In this document: in pieces, positions 22,601-32,658 of the stretch
Layout: each line of letters begins with the position of its first letter
How positions within the stretch are numbered: the first letter of the stretch is position 1
Assembly: GCA_030248225.1 (NCBI GenBank)
Contig: JASANE010021023.1
Location: forward strand, 1-33,082
Direction: 5' to 3'
DNA length: 33,082 bases
Origin: Trileptium ribeirensis
Lineage: Eukaryota > Nematoda > Enoplea > Enoplida > Thoracostomopsidae
Position numbers and translations under genes: made by a program
Notes under the pieces: generated by a model
The model's database searches: none
Seen by the model: the letters and a program-made list of their open reading frames with translations, nothing else
Told to the model about the DNA's origin: nothing

Positions 22601-25600
22601 AGTCAAGTTAGTGATAGTTAAGTAAATTTGTCAAACAATGGATGTATAACGGAAAATATTAATTTTATGTGTAATTGCGCCGATCACGATATAAACTAAC
22701 TTACTCTGGGATTAATTTATTGTCAGCTCTCCTGGGGGATCCCAACGGAGCATACGCTGTCATTGTAATACCTTGCTTCTTAACAAATTCGAACAGCTCT
22801 AATTGTTTGTAATGAACATTGCATTCCACCTGAAACACGATAATTAATCGCCATTATGTGATGCTTATAATGTTAACAGCTATATATGTGTAACGTTGAC
22901 CGATCCGAGGGCTATATCAACTGTGTTCAGATTCCAGACGTTCGTCTAATCCAAACGAAAGGAACTGTTCACGCAAGACTGTGCCGCAGTTTACCAGCAT
23001 TCGATCTTGTCAGCTGTTTGCGCCGTAGAAACCGTAAGCCAACAGCCATATAATTAAAGCACATCGAAAACCACAAAATAAAAAACATGCAACTCAGCTA
23101 TGCTCGATTTACTGATCAAACTAACTTCACGAATTACACCAACAAAGCGACACACTATAGCGCAAAAACACGAACATTTATACGAGTTTGAGAGCTTGAC
23201 ATTGCATAAGTTCTTAGAAAAAAAATGACAATGCGGCAACTATAATAATTTTAACAAAAGAAAAATACAAGAGCTACGTAATGTTTAAAACTGCTGCTTC
23301 ATTACAATTGCACTTCACACAGCAGAAAAAACATCTATAATTACAAACCTATAATTACAATAATAATAACAATAAATGTTTTGCAAAGATTCTGGGGCTG
23401 TTGGATTAGACGGCAGATTAGAACCATCAGCGTTACATATGTCCAGCAAAGGATCAACGGTTACACAGATATTGAAGCTTAGGCTGACAGTATAATAGAA
23501 AACTAACTCTTTATAACAAACCAAACAATTAATACTGTCACAACGGTCCTGCATAATGAACAGAGCTTGTGAGTATATTTTGTTATATTTTTGTCAATCA
23601 AATTGTGAAATGCATAGAAGCATTAACGTCATGACATTATTTTAGTTCGATGATATAAAAGAATTTAAATTGTGGTTATTTCATGCCACTATTACTCCGA
23701 AAATCAGCAAACAGATTGTTTCTATTTGACAATACAAACTTACCAGAAGGTTCTATAACACTCTGTTTTCGCATAGCGGAATTGATTGAATACGACAGGA
23801 TAGTTTAGGGTAATTAATACTTTGTTTAATGTCACCATTTAGCGAACCGCGTCCAACAAACTGTAGACGGCGCAGCTTAATTATCCTCATGCATAAAAGA
23901 AAATACCGGCCTGAACGTACTTGCAAATTCATCGGCTTGATTTCCGCTGAGTTAAAAATTCTTTCAATTTGAATACTATTGAAATTCGAGAGACCAATTG
24001 CCTTAGTAAGCCCAAGTTTATAACATTCCTCCATACCCTAAAACAAACATAAAAGAAACATAACATGTTGTTCACATAATTATAGACATAGATTATATAA
24101 AGAAAAACTAGATTTTTGAATTCATGAACGAAAACAATAAATTCATCGTCATGTAACTGGTTAGCCTTTGCATCAACGCTATACAAGATTCTCTAAACCA
24201 GCAAATAACAAAGGTTTCTTACAGCATATCTACTGCGTGACCAAATTCTTTGATTTTAAGCAACTTCTATTGCTACAAATTTGTCTAAAATATTTGCAAC
24301 ACTATTAAATATTATAATATTCAATGTACCAAGGAATATATATCAAAGATGTCAAGCTTAACAAATTTAAATAAGCTGCTTTAAGTTTCAAACATATTGT
24401 CTCATGTAAGATCACCTGCGCTGGCTCAGGCTCATCAAAACTATCTGTGGTCATGGATAGATCCAAAACGCCTGTTCGTTAATGGGAATCAAGTGAAGTC
24501 AAGTCTCATGTAAATGTATTATGTATTACCCAAAATTTCTCAAACGTACTAGAGTGTCTGCACAATCAATCTAAATCGCATGCAGTTATGTAGCAATCAA
24601 TCTGTGTTAAATGAAAATGCAATTTGAGGTTTTGGTTAAATTCTCATTTTTAAACAACATATCTTCCGTAGTCGAGCTAATAATTTTAAAATATTTCAAA
24701 TGTCACAACAAAGCGTTACAGTACGAAACAGAGGCTTCAGAGTAATGCTACTTATCGTCATTTCAAGATAAAATCAAAACTATTTTTAAATACTTTAAAT
24801 TATATTAAAACTAGCGAAAATTCAAAATTTAAAAATATACCTTCCAAGTTGACGTTATGTTCACTAACTCGGTCATCGGCTTTCCTTCGGAATCTAGCGG
24901 AAAACTTGACTTGCGACTCTTCTAAAACGAAAACAAAACACTTTTGTGGAAAAAAATTGATGGTATACTTCTTCTATTATATTTGTGTGTATGTTAAAGT
25001 TATTTACGTTTGCACTAGTATTGGTGTTACCAGTAGTTTCGATAATGCTTTTCTGGATGAGCAGATATAAATATGCCATTGATAGGAAATCCTGACGTAT
25101 ACAATCCGATCTCATTTTTGGCTCAATTTTGATGATCATCCAATAGTTTTGATCAGTCAAAGTTTTATTCTGTACATATTATGAGCAACACTAATAAGGT
25201 AGGAATACTGGATATCGAATATGCTTTCAGCGCTTACAAAATCTCGAAGCAATGCCGTTAGTATTTCTTTAGCATCAACAAATCGGATATTGTTTCTTAC
25301 TTTTGTTAGTGCTAAAAGCACAATATTAAGTAGCGAGCGCTTTAAGCATTGCAATATGATTACAAAAAGTATGACCCATGTTAACTTTAAGGGCCGGGCC
25401 TTATATCGTTAGAAAAAAGATAGCTCAGAGCCTGGATTTCGGGGGCGATAGCTCCGATTTAGGGTTAGCGTATGCGTGAGTAACTTTAAGGTGACCCGGC
25501 CAATTATCCTATTCTGTCATTACCGATATCGAATCGCAAAACCTTGTTACGGAAAACAAGCTTAATGTCGTTCGGTTTTTCGCTAACCAAAAATTGGCAA

Positions 25601-28600
25601 AATCAAATTCCAGTGCCAGAAATTAGGCCTTTCGAAAAAAATTTCGGCGATCTCAGTTTGCAGAAATTATGTTCCCTAATGAATTATCATCTAATCTAAT
25701 CATCTAATCTAATCATCTCTATACAAAGTTCGCGAACAATTTAATGCAAAAGTGACGTCAGAATAAAATCGATAAATTTTTGTTCTCAAAAATTTGGGTT
25801 ATTTTACTTTAAGTTTTGCGAAAACAAAAAGGTTAGATTTCAATCCCGAGCGCTGTGTACGCGAACAGTTTTACGCCGAATTTCAAATGACCAAAAAGCG
25901 TTCCGTAACAAATTTTATCCAAAAATACAAAATAGGATGATTTGCGGGGTCACCTTAAGTTTACTCGTGCATTAATATATGATTCATTAGGGACCTTAGC
26001 TTACGCTAAGGCCAAGTCTTAAACATAATATGTCGAGAATGGCATAGCATGCATTTTACTTCAGCCTCTAAAATTTATATTGGCCAAAATAATATAGGGT
26101 ATTGATTGCTTGTTGCGAAGACATAGCAGGATTGCGTACGCTCCAGAAAATAAGTAGCTAAATATATGATGAGAGACAACCTGAAGGGCGCAGATATTCA
26201 TAGTTCACTAATCAAGGCACCGGTAACTTTCAGATAGTTTGTCATACAGATATCTGTCTGTGCGGATCTACACTGTTAGCTCTTCACTTTATAACTATGT
26301 CGATGCACATACCACCACATTAGAAAAGAAACACACTTCGTTCCAACTGCGTTTTAATTTGACCTAGCAAATTGCTACCACATATCGGCATTAAAAATAA
26401 TCAAATACTACATCAGAAACAGATTATTTTATGCACAATCATGATTCAGTCATGTGTTGAACATTTGAATGATGCCAAATTTCGAAGCACCTATTTCAAT
26501 TACATCTAATAACCGAATATAGCTTCCCTCAAGATTTTCTTGGATAGGAGAATGTCTTAGGTGATCTGGATTAAACCAGTTTTCCGAAACAAGAAAGCCA
26601 AAATATCAAAAATGTTTTAGTAGCATCGCCAAGTTTAATCAAGCATCCACAACAGTCGAGCCATCTTTATTAAAAGCGATAACATACATTAAAATATCAA
26701 CTTGAAGCTCACATTGTTATATCAACACAATTTAAGGCGATGTTTGGTTTCCATATTTTTTCGGTATAGGAAGGACAATGAATCATACAATAGTAGAGAT
26801 TTGAACAATCAGTCACTTGTTATATAGTTAGAACAAACAACGTGGTGTATGCTGCGCGTTTCAATTGCTCTCTACTTTATATTCGTGGCACATGCATTCC
26901 AGTTTTTCCGATAAACATAGGTGTCCAAAGTTCATGGACTTCGGAAGAGGTTAGGCAGTCTTGGATGGGGCAGGAATTAACCCCGTAATGTAGCCTAGAA
27001 TTTGTTCAAGTCTCCCCCAAAGAATTTGTTTTTCCTTATAATTTTCTCAGTTTTCCCTTGTTTTCTCTCAAGATTTTTGTAATTGTGCTGAAATTTTCTG
27101 GTTCGACTTCGGAGACTCAGAGAAGATAATTGAGGAACCTTAAGAGAGACAAATATGGCTCTGGGAGGTGGAACCTTTAGGGAAATGGCCCACTGCCTCC
27201 TTGCCTATGCCGGCAACAAATCGCAAGCAGTTCATAAACACATATTGAATTAGACTAGGCTAAAATTTTAATCATAAACAATGTTCAAGTATGATAACAA
27301 AACACATGCAATTATGGCATCACATTTGCGCCCCATAAATAAACTGTTATACCTCCTTTGGAAAAAGCCGTACTAGATACCCTAATAGTTAGCAACTCAA
27401 GAGCTACGAATTTATTTACTGTTGCTTAGGTAAAGTCGTTCTTATTACTGATCCACCTCAAACATTGAGTACAGCGACAATGTTATATATAATTATGGCT
27501 ACACGAGAGTAGGAAGTATCATTGGTTCAGGTCTTTTCAATACCCGTGATGGTTTAAATCCATTATTTTCATTACTACAAAACCAGTGTCACATCTACAG
27601 ACACATTACCTTAAATGCGACCGGCGCATGCACTAAATACAAATCAACATAGTCCAACTGGAGTTTCTTGAGTGATTCTTTCAGTGCTGGCACGACATCA
27701 GAATGATGCAAAAATTGCACATGCAACTTAAATAATAATATAGCATTATGCAACAACAGTTAGTACATACGTGCTGGATATCCAATGTCTTAGGGGAAAG
27801 CCGGGGTCGCGGGAGAGAGTCCAAACCCTCATGGGGTAGACCCCTGAGCCTCTGCTTAGGCATAGGGGATAATATTATATAACGTATCATTTCAAAATGG
27901 CTTCAATAAACATGGACGGCGATTACAGGGGGGTGCACCCCTCCCCCTCCATAAATCAAGATGCGTGAATAAGGACTAAAGAAAATTATGCTCAAACCCA
28001 CACTACGTTTTAGGGATCGCCGTCCATATCTGTAAATATCATGGTTTGTCGCTACACGATAGTATTAAAGCCGAATTACAATAGCTTGATAAATGTTTAC
28101 CTCAGTAAAATTTTGGGTAGCGTTTTTATTTTAAATACAATTTTATCAAAGAGAACTTTGTTCATGTTTTATTGGAAGAAAATTTTATATTAAACTAACA
28201 ATTGAATACATCTTAAAATTTCATAAAACGGCTGCTCAATTATAACTATAACAAGCCGCTATATTGCAAACTTTTCAAGATCTGTAGTTCCTAGATACTC
28301 TTAAGAGGGTATTGAGAGCCTTAGGCCGTATGGCTCAGCGGCGCAATCCACGCACAGTGATGTGGGTTGCCATGAACAAACAGCTAGTAATTGTACCCAA
28401 AGACATGCGTTTTGATCTGCTACCGACTGATAAATTTTTTGCCATATGATTCCCTCTGTTCTTAAAATATATGTTTTCACTTCAGCGGTATATACTTTGT
28501 TCCAACGAATAGAGGTCGTTACCATGAGCTCATCTTATTTTATAAGCAAATTTTATAAACTTATTTTATAAGCAAATTTTATAAGCTTATTTTATAAGTA

Positions 28601-31600
28601 AATTTTATAAGCAAATCAGAAATATAGTCGACACAAAAGTCGTCTATAGCTTTTGCAGTCCAAATATAACATCCGACGGTGGCCGCTACTTTTACGAACA
28701 TCAAAACAACCGATTTCTCGAAAACCTTTATAACCAACATGGCAATCACATGTGCAATGGAAACTACCGAGAAAAATTATGCAACATCATTAATCGTCGT
28801 ATGTAAAGGTAGTTTCGTCGTGTATTCTTACAGAAGTGACGACTTTAAATGTTTCCTATAAAATTCAACTTTTTCTACTTGCTATAGTATGCAAAAATCT
28901 GACTAAATTCTTCGCATTTTGCACATAATTTCGGATCAGTTGTAAATGTAACTTATTACATCAAAAAAATAGGTTTAATCAATCGAAAAATAGGTTTAAT
29001 CAACGAACTTTGAGGAATAACATCTTTTCATCTAAGTTACTTGACTGCTACAGCTAACATTTTCAACAAGTGGGCTACGAAGCGAAATATTCATCTAAAC
29101 CCTAATGGTGCAGTTGAATTTATTACCGCAACGCTTAATTCTCAAAACGTGCAACTATCTTAGACTTATATACATTGAAATTATTATTCTATTTACATTT
29201 TCACGTAATAAGCAACATTTTTGAGGTTAATCCTAATTCTAAAATCCGTCAAAAGATTGAGACAACGATTATACTTTAATCATAATAGTCATCGATGCTC
29301 GCAAATATTCGGATGCACATAATATATTATTTTTCTTTTTGCGAAGCAAACTGTGTATACTGGCGGTCAACGGCGACACGGATTGCAGTTCGAGGTTGCT
29401 TCATTATAACGCAGGTTCGGGATTGTAAATACAACTGGCATATGCCTCACGATATGTTTAGTCGCTTTCTTGCATTCAGAATTTCGGGAACATGTCAACT
29501 TTAGTTGTTATATCACTAGAAAAAAAACAGCTTAGAGCGGGAGTTCGGGAGCAGCAGCCCCCCCTGACTTAGGCTTTGTACATGGATCATATAGGGACCT
29601 TAGCTTAGGCTAAGACTAAGGCTTAGGCTTAGTATATCGAGACCGGAATGGCATGCATTATACTTCTCCCCTAAAGTTGATATGGGCCGCATTTCGCATA
29701 CTCAGCGATATTGAATCACTACGGCCATTGCTACTGTTTGCGTATTTGCATTAACATCTTTAATTTAGGTTAGTTTCATGCTATCCATAATTAGAACCTA
29801 ACTAACCCTGAGGGGCAGTACGTTATAACGTTAGAAAAAGCTTAGTCTTAGTATATGTCTTATATAGGAACCTAAGGTTAGGCTAAAGATTAGGCTTAGT
29901 CGAGAACGGCATAAACTACATTTTATTAACGCCAATCACTTGGGCAATAATAATTTATACAAGTATAATTTATATGTGTGTATAACCTGCAACAATTGGC
30001 TAAACAATGTTGAAAAATTGTTAGTTTACCTTAGTTGTAACGAAAATATCTTGTCGCTTAATTTTACCAGAAGCAAAAATTTCAGCCAGCGCTGTTCCTA
30101 TTATTTCTTCATTTTCATATACCCATGCTGTATCGATTAGTCGATATCCAATGTCGATTGCGGATTTGATTGCAAGATTCAATTCGTCTGGTTTAGACTA
30201 CAATAGCATCAAATTGTTAGTGATGATTATAGATCATTGGTTTTGGCGGAGTTAGTGGGTTTCCCTACTAAACTAAGAAATATCCGATGCAAAGAAATCT
30301 TTATCAGTAATTTTAAATTTTATTGAACACGTGGCTACCGAAGCATCATCGATTTGAACTGTTACATATTATAGGAACTTAAAAGTTCGTAAAATATATT
30401 TTGGATGTATGTAAATTTTGTTACTATGAGTTGTTAATAAATAATGATTATAAAAAATATCGCATAAAAATTTGTAATATTTGTAATATAAATATTTACG
30501 ATATCGAAAAACTCGCTGTATAGAAGAGAAATATTTAATAAATCAAACTTCATTTATTTTACCAGTCAGCACTACATATCTACCATATGATTATATCCCT
30601 GTCTTAACCTCATTACCATTGCGAAAAAATAAGTGTAAAACTATCAAGTAATATTTTCTTCATTTATTGACATTAGCACCCATGAAAAACCATAATTCTA
30701 AGTTCATATTTTTATAACAGAATTTTTTAAAATAAATAAAAAATATTACATGTTTAGCAATTGATCAACATTTTTGTCAAAAATGGAGTAAAGTTTACTA
30801 ATATCTGATGAATGATTATTGTACTTTAAGCAATCCGAGAAATCTATTTTAGTTAAAAGATGACAAAATTTAGATAAATTTTCTGCTAATACTACACTTC
30901 ATTTAAAAAAAATCTGGAAGATTGTTTTAAATATCTACTATATATTCGAAATCTTGCTTTCACTAATTCACAGCAGTAATTACAACGACCAGTATTGTGT
31001 GATAATTGAAAATATGACTCCAAAATGTAAATCAGCGCATACAGCGTTTTGTGTGCATATGCACGACAGACAGATTGAGCTCAATGCATTCCAGACAAAA
31101 CAGTTTTAACTTCTCTTTATACGATAAATATGTAATGCGCTATCTGTGACATAGTCGTCTAGTAAAGCAAAATTTCATCAATACATATATCTGATTGCAA
31201 CATAGGTGGCCAAGCTTAACTAGCGTATCCCAAAATTCACCGCTCGTAACCATTAAGTGCGCATGATAAATGCTAGATTATCTTTATTAATGAAACATGG
31301 AAATAACACATAATAAGATAACAACAGCCTTTTTGGTAGCATTATTACAATGTAATTTTAATTGCAGTTTGAGATCTATCAAAAACCTCCCCAGTTATTA
31401 TAATGCCCATATTTAATGTTATATTACTATTATTTTGATCAAAAAACGTATAAATGGACATATTTCAACTGGTATTGCCAGTTGTCATAGATTTCACGAA
31501 TTTAGAAATTAATTTTAAGCTGATCGAAGTAACCTCGGCGTGAATTGAATTACAATTTTAAAGCAATTAAATACTTTCATGTGATCGGCGAATACCGTAA

Positions 31601-32658
31601 AGTCTATAGCAGGTTAATTTTAGCATAAGTCATTTATATACAACACAAAACAACGGTCAAAAAATACTCCAAGCTGCCAACCCCCTGTTGTACATCATAT
31701 TTTACACGACTTAGTGTTGAACAATGCGAATTAACTGGGAAACCTGTGTCTCATTTAAAACTTTAAACCAATATAGAGATACTCCCGAAATACCAAACGT
31801 AAAATGGATTTGTAATATATTCGGGCCAGAAAGTGTATATCTAAAAAATTGAGGTGACATGCCAGGAGCTAAGATTTGTTAGAAGTTTAATAACAGCAAT
31901 TAGAGTCCAGACACAAGTGGCTTCTCGAAAATGTAGCCAGGGGCAGCCAAATTACATACATAAACCATAGGTGTCTATAGGGTATAAAAGGTTTATGGAC
32001 CGGACACCTTAAGCCACAGTTACTTCACTTAGGATCCACACGCATCCCTGTCCACTCGCATAAGGCGCACTAGAAACTTTTTTAGCAACAGAGCAGCAAT
32101 TTGTAACAACTTTATCTATTATGAGCAAAATTACAACGAGAAAATTGGGCGAAAAGGAAAAATTATAAAGGAAAAGTTAAAACACTATCAAGATTTAGAC
32201 GAATTTTTTTAGTAAAATAGCGAAAAACATTATACATGAAAATCGTAATCTTATGAATAGCCCCTTCGGTACATTTTTGCTCATATCTAAACTGATTTAT
32301 AAGGACTTATTTTTTTTAAATTTATATGCGGAAAACAATATTTCTTGAGCCGATAAACTCTATAAACGATAATGGTTTCTTACTGAAGAACTTTCTTGAA
32401 GGGAGGTTAAAAATCCTTAAAAACTCTGAAGTAACCTAACCTTTAAATAGTAACTTCGACATCTACTCAGTCAGCTTATCAATGTCGAGTCACTATGAAA
32501 TGAATAAGCTATGCATTGTTTTAAAGTACTGCCGCGTATTAATTCTAGATAACTGAAAGTTTTAGAAAAAGATACAATGTAGCACGTACTTGCAAAGTGC
32601 CCAGTCCAACTAGCGGCATTTTGTTGCCATTGTGGAATGTTACGTACTTGTCGATCAT
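16552..32658 (-). CDS. Aldo-keto reductase (AKR1-like), spliced gene of nine coding exons
   Basis: NAD(P)H-dependent oxidoreductase of the (beta/alpha)8-barrel aldo-keto reductase superfamily, which reduces aldehydes and ketones in the cytosol. Coding exons, 5' to 3' on the minus strand: 32658-32590, 30197-30030, 27726-27610, 24921-24841, 24037-23921, 22829-22705, 19765-19672, 18302-18219, 16641-16552. They join in frame to 314 residues. Visible hallmarks are GYRLIDTA with Asp45 and Tyr50, TTK with Lys79, YLVH with His112, AIGLSNF (158-164), Gln184, Tyr210 and VIPKS...R...N (270-283). These match all three classical AKR signatures. Every intron is GT-AG; intron 6 is phase 2 and the others phase 0. 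Introns run from about 0.8 to 2.9 kb and are rich in repeats. The substrate cannot be told from sequence. The C-terminus is about 13 residues short of typical AKR1 enzymes. A processed pseudogene is ruled out by the introns, and I see no frameshift. Confidence 0.93.
16863..17230 (+). repeat. 124-bp tandem repeat, three copies (AKR intron 8)
   Basis: Copies start at 16863, 16987 and 17111, exactly 124 bp apart. Shared blocks are GGCATATRGCTTTTATTGCAC, CTGTTGCGAC.TGAAGCGA, CAGAAC.GTCAAATG and AACAAATTTTACCAG. The third ends at TTTTACCAGTATAC. Short open frames on both strands here (16676-16990, 16768-16968) are by-products of the repeat. Confidence 0.88.
17648..17918. mobile_element. 271-bp inverted-repeat element (MITE-like, AKR intron 8)
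   Basis: The left end ACCATCCTCTTTTGACA is mirrored at the right end by TGACAAAAGAGGATGGT, about 17 bp with one mismatch. The interior is AT-rich and non-coding. Its size and ends are typical of a non-autonomous DNA transposon. A target-site duplication is not evident. The neighbouring minus-strand open frame 17430-17648 has no family motif. Confidence 0.65.
17990..18130 (+). repeat. Dispersed repeat fragment, related copies at 27010-27110 and 32110-32180
   Basis: ATTATGAGCAAAATTA followed by GAAAAAATTAT-type sequence resembles plus-strand sequence near 32115-32180 and the reverse complement of 27010-27110. All three contain AGCA(A/C)AATTA, then a purine-rich stretch, then AAAATTAT(A)AAGG. 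Purine-rich low complexity may account for part of the similarity. Confidence 0.35.
18219..18302 (-). CDS. AKR exon 8 (residues 258-285, cofactor phosphate-binding motif)
   Basis: 28 codons, phase 0-0, with acceptor TTTTAG before GTA and donor AAT|GTATGT. It holds LRYLIQRG then [15 protein letters not shown], matching AKR signature 3. Lys273, Ser274, Arg279 and Asn283 align with residues that in AKR1 enzymes bind the 2'-phosphate and adenine of NADPH, so NADPH preference is inferred. Confidence 0.95.
18490..18777 (+). repeat. 144-bp tandem duplication (AKR intron 7)
   Basis: CAACAAGTTACGAGTTGAAT starts at 18490 and again at 18634. The two 144-bp units differ at only a few bases, so the duplication is recent. 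After the second unit a short motif CACACCATAGTTTTGGAGG recurs loosely at about 18777-18890. Confidence 0.9.
19085..19630 (+). repeat. Diverged direct repeat, two copies about 420 bp apart (AKR intron 7)
   Basis: AGACGGACCTGAAAATATA, then GTGAATCTTTTGTGTGA.TATAAC and a later AAAACAATAAA, at 19115-19240, recurs as AGACAGACCTAAAAATATAA with the same order at about 19530-19630. The right copy ends close to the donor of exon 7. Confidence 0.6.
19672..19765 (-). CDS. AKR exon 7 (residues 226-257)
   Basis: 94 nt: one base completes the Glu226 codon split by the phase-2 intron, then 31 codons. It reads PSLLEDDIV followed by [11 protein letters not shown], equivalent to the LLEDP...IA..H.KT.AQ segment of AKR enzymes. 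Acceptor TTTTAG, donor CAG|GTTAGA. The exact phase match to exon 6 across a 2.9-kb intron supports the model. Confidence 0.92.
20381..22389 (+). repeat. 72-bp satellite array, about 26 monomers (AKR intron 6)
   Basis: CTGTTTAAAARCACCAACGA starts each 72-bp monomer; the rest carries GACATC, TGAAAAGAATC, ACTATCATTTAATTGTTG and CTAGGCTAGA. About 15 monomers fill 20381-21461 and 11 fill 21592-22381. Variants include an ATCAATGCTG form, an ATCCCTGTTG form and an ATCCCAGCTG form. Monomers 2-11 (20453-21172) are all the ATCCCTGTTG form and nearly identical. Although 72 is divisible by 3, stops occur within each monomer, so it is not coding. Confidence 0.97.
21468..21590 (+). other. A/C-only interruption of the satellite
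   Basis: About 120 bp made almost entirely of A and C with a few G and essentially no T. It contains ACACCAAC three times, a word from the satellite monomer. It looks like corrupted satellite sequence rather than an insertion, and may be a sequencing or assembly artefact. Confidence 0.7.
22390..22700. other. Remainder of AKR intron 6, nothing recognised
   Basis: AT-rich intronic sequence between the satellite and exon 6, without a visible repeat or open frame. Confidence 0.5.
22705..22829 (-). CDS. AKR exon 6 (residues 185-225, nicotinamide-stacking Tyr)
   Basis: Begins VEC after acceptor TTTCAG and ends in phase 2 at donor GTAAGT. It encodes [12 protein letters not shown], in which Tyr210 is the residue that stacks on the nicotinamide ring. 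The usual VECHPY is replaced by VECNVHY: the otherwise common His-Pro is absent. The following intron carries the 72-bp satellite. Confidence 0.93.
22830..23920. other. AKR intron 5, nothing recognised
   Basis: 1091-bp intron. The minus-strand open frames at 23054-23239 and 23315-23554 lack family motifs and sit inside the intron. Confidence 0.5.
23921..24037 (-). CDS. AKR exon 5 (residues 146-184, signature 2)
   Basis: 39 codons, phase 0-0, with acceptor TTTTAG before GGT and donor CAA|GTACGT. It begins [19 protein letters not shown], which fits AKR signature 2. Ser162 and Asn163 correspond to the residues that bind the nicotinamide amide, and Gln184 closes the exon. This donor has the same CAA|GTACGT as exon 1. 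Confidence 0.95.
24841..24921 (-). CDS. AKR exon 4 (residues 119-145, loop before the signature-2 helix)
   Basis: 27 codons, phase 0-0, ending TW-K with donor AAG|GTATAT. The segment FPLDSEGKP followed by a Thr-rich run to TW corresponds to the variable loop that precedes TW-x-x-ME in AKR1 proteins. The acceptor reads TTTTAGAAG: the first AG gives the exon start used here, and the second AG, 3 nt later, would remove one Lys. Confidence 0.85.
25392..26095 (+). repeat. Dispersed repeat copy, interrupted by an inverted-repeat element (AKR intron 3)
   Basis: The outer parts (GGCCTTATATCGTTAGAAAAA to about 25472, and ATTAGGGACCTTAGCTTACG from about 25988) match a continuous copy at 29505-29690. 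The join between them is occupied by the element at 25473-25972. Shared downstream features are GTCGAGA, ATGGCAT and GCATTTTACTTC. Confidence 0.7.
25473..25972. mobile_element. ~500-bp inverted-repeat element (MITE-like)
   Basis: The left end TGCGTGAGTAACTTTAAGG-TGACCC mirrors the right end, whose reverse complement reads TGCACGAGTAAACTTAAGG-TGACCCC. Similarity continues through CCAATTATCCTATT versus CAAATCATCCTATT, about 45 bp with a few differences. The interior holds an ATCTAATC microsatellite (25686-25718) and no transposase. The exact target-site duplication is unclear. Confidence 0.8.
27610..27726 (-). CDS. AKR exon 3 (residues 80-118, catalytic His)
   Basis: 39 codons, phase 0-0. The acceptor is ATTTAAG before TTG and the donor is AAG|GTAATG. 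It encodes the conserved [15 protein letters not shown] helix and strand, where His112 is the active-site histidine. The residues after it, APVAFK, match the usual H-x-P segment of AKR1 enzymes. Confidence 0.94.
27726..27911. other. Acceptor side of AKR intron 2 with a GC-rich repeat patch
   Basis: 27785-27865 is a GC-rich block with GGGGAAAGCC, GGGGTAGACCCC and CATAGGGGAT, which contrasts sharply with AT-rich flanks and is probably a dispersed repeat remnant. The minus-strand open frame 27681-27890 merely overlaps exon 3 in another frame. Confidence 0.35.
27912..28027. mobile_element. 116-bp inverted-repeat element (AKR intron 2)
   Basis: ATGGACGGCGAT at 27912-27923 is perfectly mirrored by ATCGCCGTCCAT at 28016-28027. 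A second palindrome GGGGTGCACCCC lies near the left end. It is a short MITE-like element or a structured repeat with no coding content. Confidence 0.6.
28310..28420 (+). repeat. Possible tRNA-derived SINE head
   Basis: TGGCTCAGCGG at 28331-28341 fits the RNA polymerase III A box (TRGCNNAGYNGG) closely. A weak B-box-like GGGTTGCCATGAAC follows about 30 nt later. No cloverleaf can be drawn, so it is at best a decayed SINE. Confidence 0.25.
28534..28615 (+). repeat. 26-bp AT-rich tandem repeat, three copies
   Basis: CTTATTTTATAAGCAAATTT with an ATAAR tail repeats at 28534, 28560 and 28586. Each unit contains TTATAA palindromes. Intron 2 of the AKR gene. Confidence 0.85.
29505..29690 (+). repeat. 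Dispersed repeat copy, uninterrupted (AKR intron 2)
   Basis: GTTATATCACTAGAAAAAAA, then a C-run, then GGACCTTAGCTTAGGCTAAG and CTTAGTATATCGAGACC. It is the same family as 25392-26095 but continuous. It contains stacked CTTAGGCT/AGCCTAAG-type words that can pair with each other. Confidence 0.7.
29815..29925 (+). repeat. Dispersed repeat copy, short (AKR intron 2)
   Basis: GGCAGTACGTTATAACGTTA then AAAAAGCTTAG, TATAGGAACCTAAGGTTAGG and GCTTAGTCGAGAACGGCAT: a third copy of the 29505 family, with an internal deletion relative to it. Confidence 0.65.
30030..30197 (-). CDS. AKR exon 2 (residues 24-79, catalytic Asp, Tyr and Lys)
   Basis: Phase 0-0 exon of 56 codons, with acceptor TTGTAG before TCT and donor AAG|GTAAAC. 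It contains [18 protein letters not shown], an exact fit to AKR signature 1. Asp45 and Tyr50 are the catalytic Asp and Tyr; Lys79, the last codon, is the catalytic Lys of the TTK motif. The phrase [10 protein letters not shown] is typical of the family. Confidence 0.95.
30198..32589. other. AKR intron 1, mostly featureless
   Basis: A 2392-bp very AT-rich intron. Apart from the purine-rich repeat-like stretch near 32110-32180, no repeats, RNA genes or open frames of note were seen. Confidence 0.5.
32590..32658 (-). CDS. AKR exon 1 (residues 1-23, start codon)
   Basis: Encodes an N-terminus with F-x-N-G-x-x-M-P-x-x-G-L-G-T, the first beta-strand region of AKR enzymes. The ATG has A at -3 and is followed directly by MIDKYVTF. 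A later in-frame Met (residue 14) lies inside the conserved MP motif, so the upstream ATG is the natural start. The exon ends in phase 0 at CAA, followed by the donor GTACGT. Leu22 sits where many AKRs have Trp (GTW). Confidence 0.9.

Noticed and set aside
23753..24034. Stand-alone short protein starting MEECYKLG
   Set aside because: The Met is internal to AKR exon 5; the exon starts one codon earlier after TTTTAG, and the open frame beyond GTACGT is intron.
24410..24470. Extra AKR exon on the minus strand in intron 4 (acidic [14 protein letters not shown] reading before a GTGATC)
   Set aside because: After its only acceptor the phase-0 reading hits a stop, while exons 4 and 5 already join in phase and sequence without it.
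24894..25160. Protein gene from the minus-strand open frame overlapping exon 4
   Set aside because: It is the wrong frame of the AKR exon plus adjacent intron; the coding frame is fixed by the AKR match and splice phases.
28331..28380. Functional tRNA gene
   Set aside because: A good A box is present, but the B box is poor and no acceptor stem or cloverleaf can be formed.
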